Below, piece by piece: positions 52,348-61,025 of a stretch of 64,000 bases of DNA (its first letter is position 1; every line of letters begins with the position of its first letter). The translations under genes and the position numbers were made by a program. This DNA is from Sedimentibacter sp. zth1 (GTDB lineage Bacteria; Bacillota; Clostridia; Tissierellales; Sedimentibacteraceae), in NCBI RefSeq assembly GCF_017352195.1, contig NZ_CP071445.1, positions 1,240,001-1,304,000 on the forward strand, given 5' to 3'. The notes below the pieces were generated by a model that saw only the letters and a program-made list of their open reading frames with translations, did not search any database and was not told the origin of the DNA.

Positions 52348-54033
52348 TTAGAATAATCCTTTTATAACACCATTTTCATCAACATCAATTTTTTCTGCTG
52401 CAGGTACTTTTGGAAGTCCTGGCATCTTCATAATGTTTCCTGTTAAAGCAACTAAGAAACCTGCACCTATTGATGGTGTAATATCTCTAACTGTAACTTT
52501 AAATCCAGTTGGTCTTCCTAATTTTTTTGGATCATCAGTAAGTGAATATTGATTTTTTGCTACACAAATTGGTAAATTACCAAATCCTAATTTTTCAAGA
52601 TTAGCTATTTCCTTAGCTGCTTTAGATGAATATTCAACACCATCTGCTCCATAAATCTTAGTAGCTATTGCATTAATCTTTTCTTTTATTGATAAATTAA
52701 CATCATAAGCAAATTCCATATGGCTTTCATTTTCTGTAAGTTTTAAAACTTCATTTGCAAGTTTTTTTCCACCTTCACTACCATGTGCCCAAACATCTGA
52801 AAGCGCTACATTTACTCCAAGCTCTCTACACTTATCTTCTACTAATTTAAGCTCTCTTTCACTATCTGTTGGGAACTTATTAATAGCAACTACTGCAGGA
52901 AGTTTAAATACTTTTGTTATATTCTCTACGTGTTTCAATAGGTTTGGTATACCTTTTTCCAAAGCTTCAAGATTTTCTTCGTTTAAGTTGGCTTTTGCAA
53001 CACCACCATTGTATTTTAAAGCTCTAATTGTAGCAACTATTATTACTGCACTTGGTTTGATACCTGACATACGACATTTAATATCTAAGAATTTTTCTGC
53101 TCCAAGATCTGCACCAAAGCCTGCCTCTGTAACAACATAATCAGCCATTTTAGAAGCCATTTTTGTTGCCATAACACTGTTACAACCATGAGCTATATTA
53201 GCAAATGGTCCACCATGTACAAATGCTGGTGTTCCTTCAAGAGTTTGTACTAAGTTTGGTTTTAAAGCATCTTTTAATAGTGCTGCCACTGCTCCTTGTG
53301 CATTTAAATCACCCGCTGTTACAGGTTCTCCGCTTCTATTATAAGCAACAATTATTCTTGCTATTCTTTCTTTTAAATCTATTATATCACTTGATAAACA
53401 GAAAACCGCCATAATTTCCGAAGCAACTGTTATGTCAAACCCATCTTCTCGTGGAACACCGTTAGCCTTTCCACCCATTCCGTTTACTATATGTCTTAGC
53501 TGTCTGTCATTCATATCTACAGCTCTTCTCCAAGTGATTTTTCTAACGTCTATGTCGAGTTTATTACCTTGATGTATGTGATTATCTAGCATTGCAGCTA
53601 AAAGGTTATTAGCAGCACCTATAGCATGTAAATCTCCAGTAAAATGTAAGTTAATATCTTCCATAGGAACAACCTGTGCATATCCACCACCTGCAGCTCC
53701 ACCTTTAATACCAAAAACAGGTCCAAGAGATGGTTCTCTTAAAGCAACTACTGTTTTTTTACCTAAAGCTGACAAAGCATCTGCAACACCTATTGTTGTA
53801 GTTGTTTTACCTTCTCCTGCTGGAGTTGGATTTATTGCAGTTACCAATATAACTTTTGCATCATTATTATTTTTAAGTTCGTTATTTAAATATCTATAGT
53901 CTATTTTTGCTTTATGCTTACCATAGTTTTCAACGTACTTATCAGGTATACCAATTTTTTCTGCAATTTCATTGATAACCTTCATGTCTGCACTTTGTGC
54001 AATTTCGATATCTGTTAAATATTTCTCTGCCAT
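52348..54033 (-). CDS. fhs: Formate--tetrahydrofolate ligase
   Basis: 561 residues. ATP-binding P-loop [20 protein letters not shown] (about residue 68), [26 protein letters not shown]-type segment [20 protein letters not shown], and [19 protein letters not shown] are hallmarks. It interconverts 10-formyl-THF plus ADP with formate plus ATP. In histidine fermentation it runs towards formate and gains ATP; in acetogenesis the reverse. SD GGAGGG. Divergent from the FNT channel gene. Its promoter carries the same tandem repeats as hutU. Confidence 0.97.
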   Translation of the reverse strand: MAEKYLTDIEIAQSADMKVINEIAEKIGIPDKYVENYGKHKAKIDYRYLNNELKNNNDAKVILVTAINPTPAGEGKTTTTIGVADALSALGKKTVVALREPSLGPVFGIKGGAAGGGYAQVVPMEDINLHFTGDLHAIGAANNLLAAMLDNHIHQGNKLDIDVRKITWRRAVDMNDRQLRHIVNGMGGKANGVPREDGFDITVASEIMAVFCLSSDIIDLKERIARIIVAYNRSGEPVTAGDLNAQGAVAALLKDALKPNLVQTLEGTPAFVHGGPFANIAHGCNSVMATKMASKMADYVVTEAGFGADLGAEKFLDIKCRMSGIKPSAVIIVATIRALKYNGGVAKANLNEENLEALEKGIPNLLKHVENITKVFKLPAVVAINKFPTDSERELKLVEDKCRELGVNVALSDVWAHGSEGGKKLANEVLKLTENESHMEFAYDVNLSIKEKINAIATKIYGADGVEYSSKAAKEIANLEKLGFGNLPICVAKNQYSLTDDPKKLGRPTGFKVTVRDITPSIGAGFLVALTGNIMKMPGLPKVPAAEKIDVDENGVIKGLF

Positions 54034-54081
54034 TTTTCCCTCCTGAAATTAATTACATATTTTTTAATCATATAATCAATA

Positions 54082-54110
54082 ATAATAATCAAACGTCTAA
54101 AAAACGTCTA
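54082..54110 (-). promoter_or_regulatory. fhs promoter with SARP-type tandem heptamers
   Basis: Minus strand: TAGACGT (54110-54104), four T, TAGACGT (54099-54093), five bases, TATTAT (54087-54082). The two heptamers are identical with an 11-base period. Over the 22 plus-strand bases from the first ACGTC, only three positions differ from the hutU copy. Confidence 0.6.
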
Positions 54111-54291
54111 ATAATACCAGCTAAAATAAATAATAACATTTTTAGTATTTATTATTGAATTTATTGCAATAATACTATATCATTTAACTAAGTGATTTGT
54201 CGATATATTTTAATAAGAAATATTATTTTTTTATAAATTTATTAATAAGCACTTTCATAAAATACTTAAATTTCATTAAGTGGAGGGTATT

Positions 54292-55035
54292 ATGGTAAAT
54301 AATTTTTTTACACCTAAAGAAACTGCAGATTTGATTAGTGAATCATCTATAAACAAAGCTACTATGAGCATAAAGAAAAGGGTTTTTCTTAGCTTTATGG
54401 CTGGTATTTTTATTTCTTTAGGAGGGCAAGGATTTCTAACTATATTCAATAATTCTTTTTTGAGAGCTGCTGTCTTTCCAGTAGGACTTATGCTTATAGT
54501 GTTAGTCGGAGGCGAACTATTTACTGGAAATTGCATGATGACATTTGGTTATACACAAAAAAAAATAAAACTAAAAAACTACATATCAAGCATTTTACAG
54601 GTTTATTTTGGCAATTTAATTGGAGCATTGTTTGTTGTTTTTTTAGTATACTTTTCAGGCTTATACAAAAATGGTTCAACACTCTATGCATCAATAACAG
54701 CAGTAGCAACTGCAAAATCAAATTTAACATTTGTTGAAGCAATGTTCAAAGGTATATTGTGTAATATTTTAGTTGTACTTGGTGTATGGTTTGCTACTGC
54801 ATCAAAAGATATAACAGGAAAATTACTTGGATGCTGGTTCCCTGTTATGCTATTTGTGCTATGCGGTTATGAACACTGTGTTGCAAATATGTTTTTTATG
54901 CCTCTAGGTGCATTAATTAATGAAAATATAACTATATTTTCAGTTATTAATAATTTAATTCCTGTTACAATAGGAAACTTTATAGGTGGTGGGCTATTGA
55001 TACCACTAGTATACAATCAAGTATTTTATAAATAG
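54292..55035 (+). CDS. Formate/nitrite transporter (FNT) family channel
   Basis: 247 residues with six membrane segments. Family signatures: SFMAGIFISLGGQGF (about residue 35), VLVGGELFTGNCMM (about 75), VYFGNLIGALFVVF, CNILVVLGVWFATASKD and a C-terminal NLIPVTIGNFIGGGLLIPLVY. FNT channels pass formate, nitrite or hydrosulfide. Next to fhs, formate export is the likely role (FocA-like). ATG at 54292 follows GGAGGG; the GTG at 54280 overlaps it. Co-directional with, and 48 bases upstream of, the BTAD regulator, so they probably share a transcript. Confidence 0.9.
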   Translation: MVNNFFTPKETADLISESSINKATMSIKKRVFLSFMAGIFISLGGQGFLTIFNNSFLRAAVFPVGLMLIVLVGGELFTGNCMMTFGYTQKKIKLKNYISSILQVYFGNLIGALFVVFLVYFSGLYKNGSTLYASITAVATAKSNLTFVEAMFKGILCNILVVLGVWFATASKDITGKLLGCWFPVMLFVLCGYEHCVANMFFMPLGALINENITIFSVINNLIPVTIGNFIGGGLLIPLVYNQVFYK

Positions 55036-55083
55036 CATAAATTTTTATTGATACAGATATATCAAACGTACAAAGGAGTTATC

Positions 55084-57954
55084 ATGGATAGAATTACTAT
55101 AAAATTATTGGGCAACCCTACAATTATCTTTCATAATGAAACTGTTAATTTTCCTTACAAAAAAGCAGAAGGACTATTTTATTATATCTGTGTTAACAAA
55201 TCTATTGCTAGAGAAGAAGCTATAAAAATATTTTGGATAGATAGTAATGGAGAAGTATTGGCAAAAAAAAATTTAAGAGATGCTTTGTACAAAATAAGAA
55301 AATTGTTTGGTAAAGATATATTTCTTCAAACTAAAAAATCATGCATCTCTTTAAATATATCTAAAACAGATATTGATATAGACTTAATTAATAACACAAA
55401 TATTGTTGATTTATATAAAGGTGATTTTCTGTCCAATTTTTCAATAAAAAACTGTTTGGAATTTGAAGATTGGATGATAAATAAAAGAAATGAATTAAAG
55501 CAAATGTATACAAAAAAAATAAATCTTCTTTTAAATGAAATGGTTACTATTAGAGACTATAGCAGAATTAATATTTATAGCAATATTTTAATTTCAAACG
55601 ACCCTTATAACGAAAAAACATATAGAGATATTATGAAAATCTATGCTCTAAACGGCAACTACAACTATGCTGTTAAATTATACTTTGACTTATGCAAGAT
55701 TCTAAAACAAGATTTAGATATAGAACCAGAGTTAAGCACTAAAAACATGTACAAAGAAATAATTGCATTGAAGGATGCTGAAGCACTGGATTTAACACAC
55801 TCTAGTTATTTTTATGGTCGATTTAACGAAATTTACAAGGCTCTAGATACATTTAATAATTTTTACAATGACAAGGCTATGTCAATAGTAGTATCTGGAG
55901 AAGCGGGAATTGGGAAAACAGCTTATATCAATAAAGTAACCGACTTAATTGATAAAAACAAGTTTTTACTTCTATCATCAAATTGCTATAGTGCTGAAAA
56001 AGATTTTTTCTTAAAACCATGGCAAAGCATCTTTTCATTATTAGGTGAATACTTAAAGGGTACGAGAATAAAACTAGCATCTTCAGCTGAACAAATTATA
56101 AGTTATTTATTTCCTAATTTTAATGAAAACTTAGTATCTACAAGATTTGATTCTACAGAAAGAATAGATACTACTAGATACCAAGTTGCCAATGAAGCAA
56201 TATTAGACTTATTTTTAAAGATATCTTGCAATAAAAAAATTATTTTGGTATTTGATGACATTCAATGGATGGATGAAATGAGTAAAGCTTTGTTAAAAAG
56301 TATATTGTTTAGGCTCGGAAATTCAAATGTTTTACTCATTTGTACATATAGAGATGATTATGAGAAAAGTATATGTGATTTTACTGTACCACTAATCAGC
56401 AAAGATTTGTTGTGCGAAATTAAACTTAACAGGTTTACCAAAAACGAGGTTGAAGAAATTGTAGAATTTCAAATTCCTAATATTGATAATAAAGATTTGA
56501 TATATGACAAAATTTATTATGATACTGAAGGAAATGCTTTGTTTTTAACAGAACTTATAAAAACAATAAAAGAAAAAGGCTACACAAATGAATTATCATT
56601 GAAAGCAACTAATATAATAAAAAGTAGAATTATTGATTTATCTGAAGATGAAAAACTAATTTTAAATGCTATATCAATATTTTTTGATAAAACAGATATT
56701 AATAGCATAAGACAGATTGTTGATTTTGATGAACTTAAGATATACGAAATAATAGAAGCATTACAAGCAAAACATTTAATTTCTGAAATAATCACAAAAA
56801 ATAATATTTATTATTCATATACTCATCAAAAGATTAGAGAATATGTATATGAAACTCAATCGGTTGGTAAAAGAGTTCTTCTAAATAGAAAAATTGCACT
56901 GTATTTAAATGATGCATATAACAAAACAAATGATTCTGCTCTATACTCAAAACTAATCTATCATTTTGAGCAAAGTGGAGACATTTATCATACTCTTAAA
57001 TATAAGGTGGAATATTTAAAAGAATATTATACAATTTACCATGAAACTTTTCCTGTTATATCTTTTGATTTTATATATGACGCAAATATACAGTATACTT
57101 TTACAGAGCAAAGCCTGATAGACTTATATGCGGAAATTGAAACATATTCAAATGATGATGACAAGCAATTTCAATCACTTAAAATGGAAATAACATTTAT
57201 AATGGGAAGATTATATATATCTAAGGGTGAGTATATAGAAGGACTAAAAAATATTGATATAAGTAAAGATATATCAATTAAATTAGAAAATAAAAAATAC
57301 ATACTGGATAATTATAAACAGTTAATATTTTATGCAATACAAGTGCATAACCTTAATATGATGAAAATATATATAGAAAAAATAATTGATATTATTGGTA
57401 CAACAGAAATAAATGAAGATGTAGGAACTATTTTAAGATTGTATGGATTATATTATATAAAAATTAATGATTGTGATAATGCTACAAGATTCTTAACAAA
57501 ATCAATTGATATATTTTCTATACTAAATTCTTCTAACAATAAATATTCATTGAGTATAGCTGCATGTTATAATTATTTAGGGCAACTTAATAAATATATA
57601 AATGACTATGAAACAGCTTATGAATATTTTATTAAGGCTATAGAGATATGCAATAAAAATTATATTTCAAATGGTCTAGGTATTTTTTACTCTAATGCAG
57701 GTCAAACACTTTATTACCTAAAAAAGATAGACGAAGCATATTATTACATTGATAAAGCAATTGATTGCTTTAATAAAACTAGTTCACTATGGGGAAAAGA
57801 TATTGCAGAATGCTATTTGTGTTTAATTGAATTCAAAAGACAAAATAATGAAAAGGCTCATATCTATCTTGAAGAAGCAATTGCACTTGGAAGAAAATTA
57901 AAAAATCCTATTACTCTTAAGCTTATAGATAAAATTAAAGAACTATATAATTAA
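55084..57954 (+). CDS. Large BTAD/SARP-like transcriptional regulator with AAA ATPase and TPR domains
   Basis: 956 residues. Residues 1-95: winged HTH of the OmpR/SARP type (ITIKLLGNPTIIFHNETVNF, KNLRDALYKIRKLFG). 95-240: bacterial transcriptional activation (BTAD) TPR-like domain with YSRINIYSNILISNDPYNEK. 265-600: STAND/AAA ATPase with Walker A SGEAGIGKTAYI (about 271) and Walker B ILVFDDIQWMDE (about 387). 640-956: TPR-like repeats (YNYLGQLNKYINDYETAYEY, SNAGQTLYYLKKIDEAYYYI). SD AAAGGAG before ATG 55084. The family activates nearby catabolic or secondary-metabolite genes by binding tandem heptamers; the hutU and fhs promoters carry exactly such sites. Confidence 0.88.
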   Translation: MDRITIKLLGNPTIIFHNETVNFPYKKAEGLFYYICVNKSIAREEAIKIFWIDSNGEVLAKKNLRDALYKIRKLFGKDIFLQTKKSCISLNISKTDIDIDLINNTNIVDLYKGDFLSNFSIKNCLEFEDWMINKRNELKQMYTKKINLLLNEMVTIRDYSRINIYSNILISNDPYNEKTYRDIMKIYALNGNYNYAVKLYFDLCKILKQDLDIEPELSTKNMYKEIIALKDAEALDLTHSSYFYGRFNEIYKALDTFNNFYNDKAMSIVVSGEAGIGKTAYINKVTDLIDKNKFLLLSSNCYSAEKDFFLKPWQSIFSLLGEYLKGTRIKLASSAEQIISYLFPNFNENLVSTRFDSTERIDTTRYQVANEAILDLFLKISCNKKIILVFDDIQWMDEMSKALLKSILFRLGNSNVLLICTYRDDYEKSICDFTVPLISKDLLCEIKLNRFTKNEVEEIVEFQIPNIDNKDLIYDKIYYDTEGNALFLTELIKTIKEKGYTNELSLKATNIIKSRIIDLSEDEKLILNAISIFFDKTDINSIRQIVDFDELKIYEIIEALQAKHLISEIITKNNIYYSYTHQKIREYVYETQSVGKRVLLNRKIALYLNDAYNKTNDSALYSKLIYHFEQSGDIYHTLKYKVEYLKEYYTIYHETFPVISFDFIYDANIQYTFTEQSLIDLYAEIETYSNDDDKQFQSLKMEITFIMGRLYISKGEYIEGLKNIDISKDISIKLENKKYILDNYKQLIFYAIQVHNLNMMKIYIEKIIDIIGTTEINEDVGTILRLYGLYYIKINDCDNATRFLTKSIDIFSILNSSNNKYSLSIAACYNYLGQLNKYINDYETAYEYFIKAIEICNKNYISNGLGIFYSNAGQTLYYLKKIDEAYYYIDKAIDCFNKTSSLWGKDIAECYLCLIEFKRQNNEKAHIYLEEAIALGRKLKNPITLKLIDKIKELYN

Positions 57955-57981
57955 AAATTTCACTATAAAAGTGAAATTTTT
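57953..57981. terminator. Bidirectional terminator between the BTAD regulator and the TrmH gene
   Basis: An 11-bp perfect stem, AAAAATTTCAC (57953-57963) with GTGAAATTTTT (57971-57981). It overlaps the ends of both convergent genes. Confidence 0.8.
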
Positions 57982-58709
57982 TAATTTAAGAACGCATATA
58001 TTGATATACCAACTGCTACTGGTAAATTTAGCGAGTCAACACTATCTGTATGTTTAATCAAAACACTTTTTCCTTTTTCTAAAAACGAATCATCAAGTCC
58101 AGTAGCTTCGTTGCCAAAAACTAAAGAAAATCTTTCTTTTTTATCTCTTTGAAGTTTATTAATATTAGTACTACCCTTCAACATTAGTGTATATATTTTT
58201 CTTGCATCATTTTCCTCTAAATAGTTATCAAATGTATTATAATGAGAAAAATTAAGATTAAAAACTGCACCCATACTAGCCCTTACTGTCTTAGGATCAA
58301 ATATGTCCACACATGGTGTAATGAGAGCAAGATTATTTATACCAAACCCTACACACGATCTAATAATTGTGCCTAGGTTACCCATATTACTTGGATTTAC
58401 CAAAACAATATGTGATGCACTTGAAACTATATTTTTTTTGAATTTTTCAAATACGCCAATAACAAAAATATTTTGTTTATCAGCAATTCTATTTATAGCC
58501 TTTTCATTTACTTCTATTGGTATATTTCTTTTTTTACATATATCGTAAATTATATCGATATGTGCATCCTCTTTCAATCTATTACTAAGAATTATTTTTA
58601 TAACACTTTCTGGAGTATGCTTTAATAATTCAATAGTTCCTGCTGCACCAAATGAATAAGAGTGATGCATACTTTTGTTATATCTTTTTAAAACTATTTC
58701 TTCCTTCAT
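57981..58709 (-). CDS. SpoU/TrmH-family RNA 2'-O-methyltransferase
   Basis: 242 residues. C-terminal SPOUT knot domain (about 90-242) with all three SpoU motifs: LVNPSNMGNLGTIIRSCVGF, SLVFGNEATGLDDSFL and VDSLNLPVAVGISIYAF. The N-terminal 85 residues resemble the substrate-recognition domain, including IIKIILSNRL. It methylates a ribose in rRNA or tRNA with SAM; the exact target is unknown. ATG at 58709 follows GAGGG. Confidence 0.88.
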   Translation of the reverse strand: MKEEIVLKRYNKSMHHSYSFGAAGTIELLKHTPESVIKIILSNRLKEDAHIDIIYDICKKRNIPIEVNEKAINRIADKQNIFVIGVFEKFKKNIVSSASHIVLVNPSNMGNLGTIIRSCVGFGINNLALITPCVDIFDPKTVRASMGAVFNLNFSHYNTFDNYLEENDARKIYTLMLKGSTNINKLQRDKKERFSLVFGNEATGLDDSFLEKGKSVLIKHTDSVDSLNLPVAVGISIYAFLN

Positions 58710-58817
58710 AATTTTGCCCTCTTTGTTTATTTTGAACATAATAAATACATAAATAAATTAATTATGTTTTAGAATAAAATTATACTATATTATAACATTC
58801 TAAACAAGTGTCATAAA

Positions 58818-59411
58818 CTATTTCTTACCCCTTTTAACAACAATTACATGCCAATTTTCCACTACTTTCTTTATAACTAAATTCAATAGTAAAATCAATA
58901 ATACAAATAATACTGACCTTACTGGATTATCAAAAAAAGATTTTACATTAAACCCTATAAACGCTAGAGATATTAACATTATAAGCTTTGATGGCAATAG
59001 TGCTACTAAAAATTGCTTTGTAGACATATTAGCAAGTGCAGCAGTACCACTAATTAAAAATGAAGGTGTAAATGGAAAACAATATAGTAAAAATAACACA
59101 GAAAAATTTTGTGATTTTATTTTTCCTAAAGCTACACTATATTTGCTTTCATTAATTTTCTTCTCTATTTTTTTTCCACCAATTTTTCTTATCAATAAAA
59201 ATAGTAAAAATGAACCTATACAATTTCCTATCCATGAATACATGTATCCAAAGAAAAAACCAAATACAGTTACATTTATAGTTACAAATAAAACCAATGG
59301 CAATATTGGAAAAAAAGCCTCTATGATAGGTAATAATATGCCAACTAATGGTCCTCCAATTTGTGCAAATTTAATTATTGATTCGCTGTCAATCATATTT
59401 AAGTATTCCAT
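58818..59411 (-). CDS. VTT/TVP38-family membrane protein
   Basis: 197 residues with five to six hydrophobic segments. Typical TVP38/TMEM64 features: IIEAFFPILPLVLFVTINVT near residue 27, GYMYSWIGNCIGSFLLFLLI, and the family box YCFPFTPSFLISGTAALANM (about 110). DedA/VTT proteins move lipids across the membrane or support membrane energetics; the role here is unknown. SD CAGGAG. It lies about 110 bases upstream of the TrmH gene on the same strand. Confidence 0.85.
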   Translation of the reverse strand: MEYLNMIDSESIIKFAQIGGPLVGILLPIIEAFFPILPLVLFVTINVTVFGFFFGYMYSWIGNCIGSFLLFLLIRKIGGKKIEKKINESKYSVALGKIKSQNFSVLFLLYCFPFTPSFLISGTAALANMSTKQFLVALLPSKLIMLISLAFIGFNVKSFFDNPVRSVLFVLLILLLNLVIKKVVENWHVIVVKRGKK

Positions 59412-59560
59412 TATATACTCCTGTAAAATAATTAATTTGATTATATATCTTAAAAATTACAAAATTATTAAAAAGTTATTTATTTTTCTTTAATTAATAT
59501 TATAATATATATTATAATCAACAATTAAAAAAATAATAAAAAAAACAAGAAGGGAAAAAC

Positions 59561-60061
59561 ATGCAATATTTAATCGGACTTGAAATACCAAAAAATTACA
59601 AATCAAATGTGTTAGCATTAAGAGAATCATATAATTTTAAATCTACAGAACCACATATAAATATTATCTCACCAAAAATGCTTCCAGATGATGATTCATT
59701 TGTTAGCAGCTTAATCAAAGTATGCAACAATATTAAGCCTTTTACAGTAAATATACTTAACATTCAAACATTTGACAATAAAATTATATACCAAAAAATT
59801 GAATCAAATTCATTGCTAAAAATTAGAAATTTAATTATTGATAATTTATATTTAACAAATAATAAATCCTTATATAAACCAAATTTCATCATTTATCAAA
59901 AAAAGTTCTTAAATCAACATAAACTTTTAAAAATCAAAAAAATAGCGCAATACTATCTACCAGCCAACAATAGCTATCTAATTAATAGTATAGTTGTATA
60001 TGAACAAAAACATAAAAATAAACCTTTTAAACCATATATTCAAATTAACTTGAACAAATAA
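59561..60061 (+). CDS. 2H-phosphoesterase-like (2'-5' RNA ligase family) protein with degraded active site
   Basis: 166 residues. The layout of the LigT/2H family is visible: start MQYLIGLEIP, first motif EPHINIISP (His32, usual T/S replaced by Asn34), second motif position KPNFIIYQK (His replaced by Asn108, T/S by Ile110). Canonical members have two H-x-[TS] motifs for cyclic phosphodiester cleavage. Only one of four key residues remains, so catalysis is unlikely; RNA or nucleotide binding could persist. SD AAGAAGGG. Single gene, very Lys/Asn/Ile-rich. Confidence 0.65.
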   Translation: MQYLIGLEIPKNYKSNVLALRESYNFKSTEPHINIISPKMLPDDDSFVSSLIKVCNNIKPFTVNILNIQTFDNKIIYQKIESNSLLKIRNLIIDNLYLTNNKSLYKPNFIIYQKKFLNQHKLLKIKKIAQYYLPANNSYLINSIVVYEQKHKNKPFKPYIQINLNK

Positions 60062-60136
60062 AAAAACAATAATTAACTGTGCATAGTCAACTTATATTGA
60101 AATTGAAATAAAATAGAATTGATTAGCACCTAAAAA

Positions 60137-60175
60137 CAGTAGCCTTTAAGATGATTAAAGTCATCATGGCTACTG
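60137..60175. terminator. Hairpin after the 2H-like gene
   Basis: CAGTAGCC (60137-60144) pairs with GGCTACTG (60168-60175), with a weaker inner ATGA/TCAT pairing. The T-runs are weak, but the hairpin stands between convergent genes. Confidence 0.5.
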
Positions 60176-60249
60176 TCAAATACAAAATATGTTACTATAA
60201 TACTTAAAAAGCTTTTAAGAAAGCTAAATTCAAGTAAATTGCTCATTAT

Positions 60250-60924
60250 CTACACTATGCCAAACAAAATAAAACCTATCCCATTTATCGCAAAGTTAGC
60301 AAACATATGTACCAACCATGAAATATAAATATTTTCATATTTTTCATTGAAATAATCAAAAATCAATCCACCAATAAATAATGATGATATAGTTAAAATA
60401 AACAGAATTACATCAAACCATCCTACCATCATTGCCAAATGATAAATCGCAAAGATGAGTGAACTAAAAACATATGCAAACTTTCTTGAAGCAAATCGTT
60501 TAAGTGTCAAAAATGCAAATCCACGGAAAAAAAATTCTTCTAATAATGAATTTACTAAAGAAATATAAATTGCAACCCACAAAAAGTTGTTTTTACTAAC
60601 ACCAATATTTGCTGTTAATGACGATGTAATACCCGACAAATCAAACAGATTTCCTATCAAGAAATATCCTCCGAAAATTATTGTAAATACAGAAATTCCT
60701 GATATAACAGCAATTATCAATCCTTTATGATTTGGTTTTAGCAACAACTTCAATTTCAGTTCCTTGTCATACATTGAATAAACTATAGGGCAAATTAAAA
60801 ATAACAGAATTTTAATTATTGATTTTACCATATATTGTGGTCGAATAACTGCATCTACCAAACCCATTAGCAAACAACATATACTTACAATAGTCATAAT
60901 TATGATTATCTTTTTCTTTGCCAT
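60250..60924 (-). CDS. CPBP-family intramembrane metalloprotease (CAAX-like)
   Basis: 224 residues with about seven hydrophobic segments. Abi/CPBP motifs: LEEFFFRGFAFLTLKRF (EExxxR, about residue 125), FAIYHLAMMVGW (His, about 160) and the final HMFANFAINGIG (HxxxN/B). Members are membrane-embedded proteases linked to bacteriocin self-immunity or protein maturation. ATG at 60924 follows GAGAGG; the ATG at 60960 has no clear SD. No bacteriocin gene is near. Confidence 0.88.
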   Translation of the reverse strand: MAKKKIIIIMTIVSICCLLMGLVDAVIRPQYMVKSIIKILLFLICPIVYSMYDKELKLKLLLKPNHKGLIIAVISGISVFTIIFGGYFLIGNLFDLSGITSSLTANIGVSKNNFLWVAIYISLVNSLLEEFFFRGFAFLTLKRFASRKFAYVFSSLIFAIYHLAMMVGWFDVILFILTISSLFIGGLIFDYFNEKYENIYISWLVHMFANFAINGIGFILFGIV

Positions 60925-61025
60925 GTTTTTACCTCTCAATATTTTGTTTCTTGATGCCATGTATGATTTTATTTCATCTTAAAATGAATACTTAAACAAT
61001 GATGTCAACCCTTTAGCTGTCTGTT

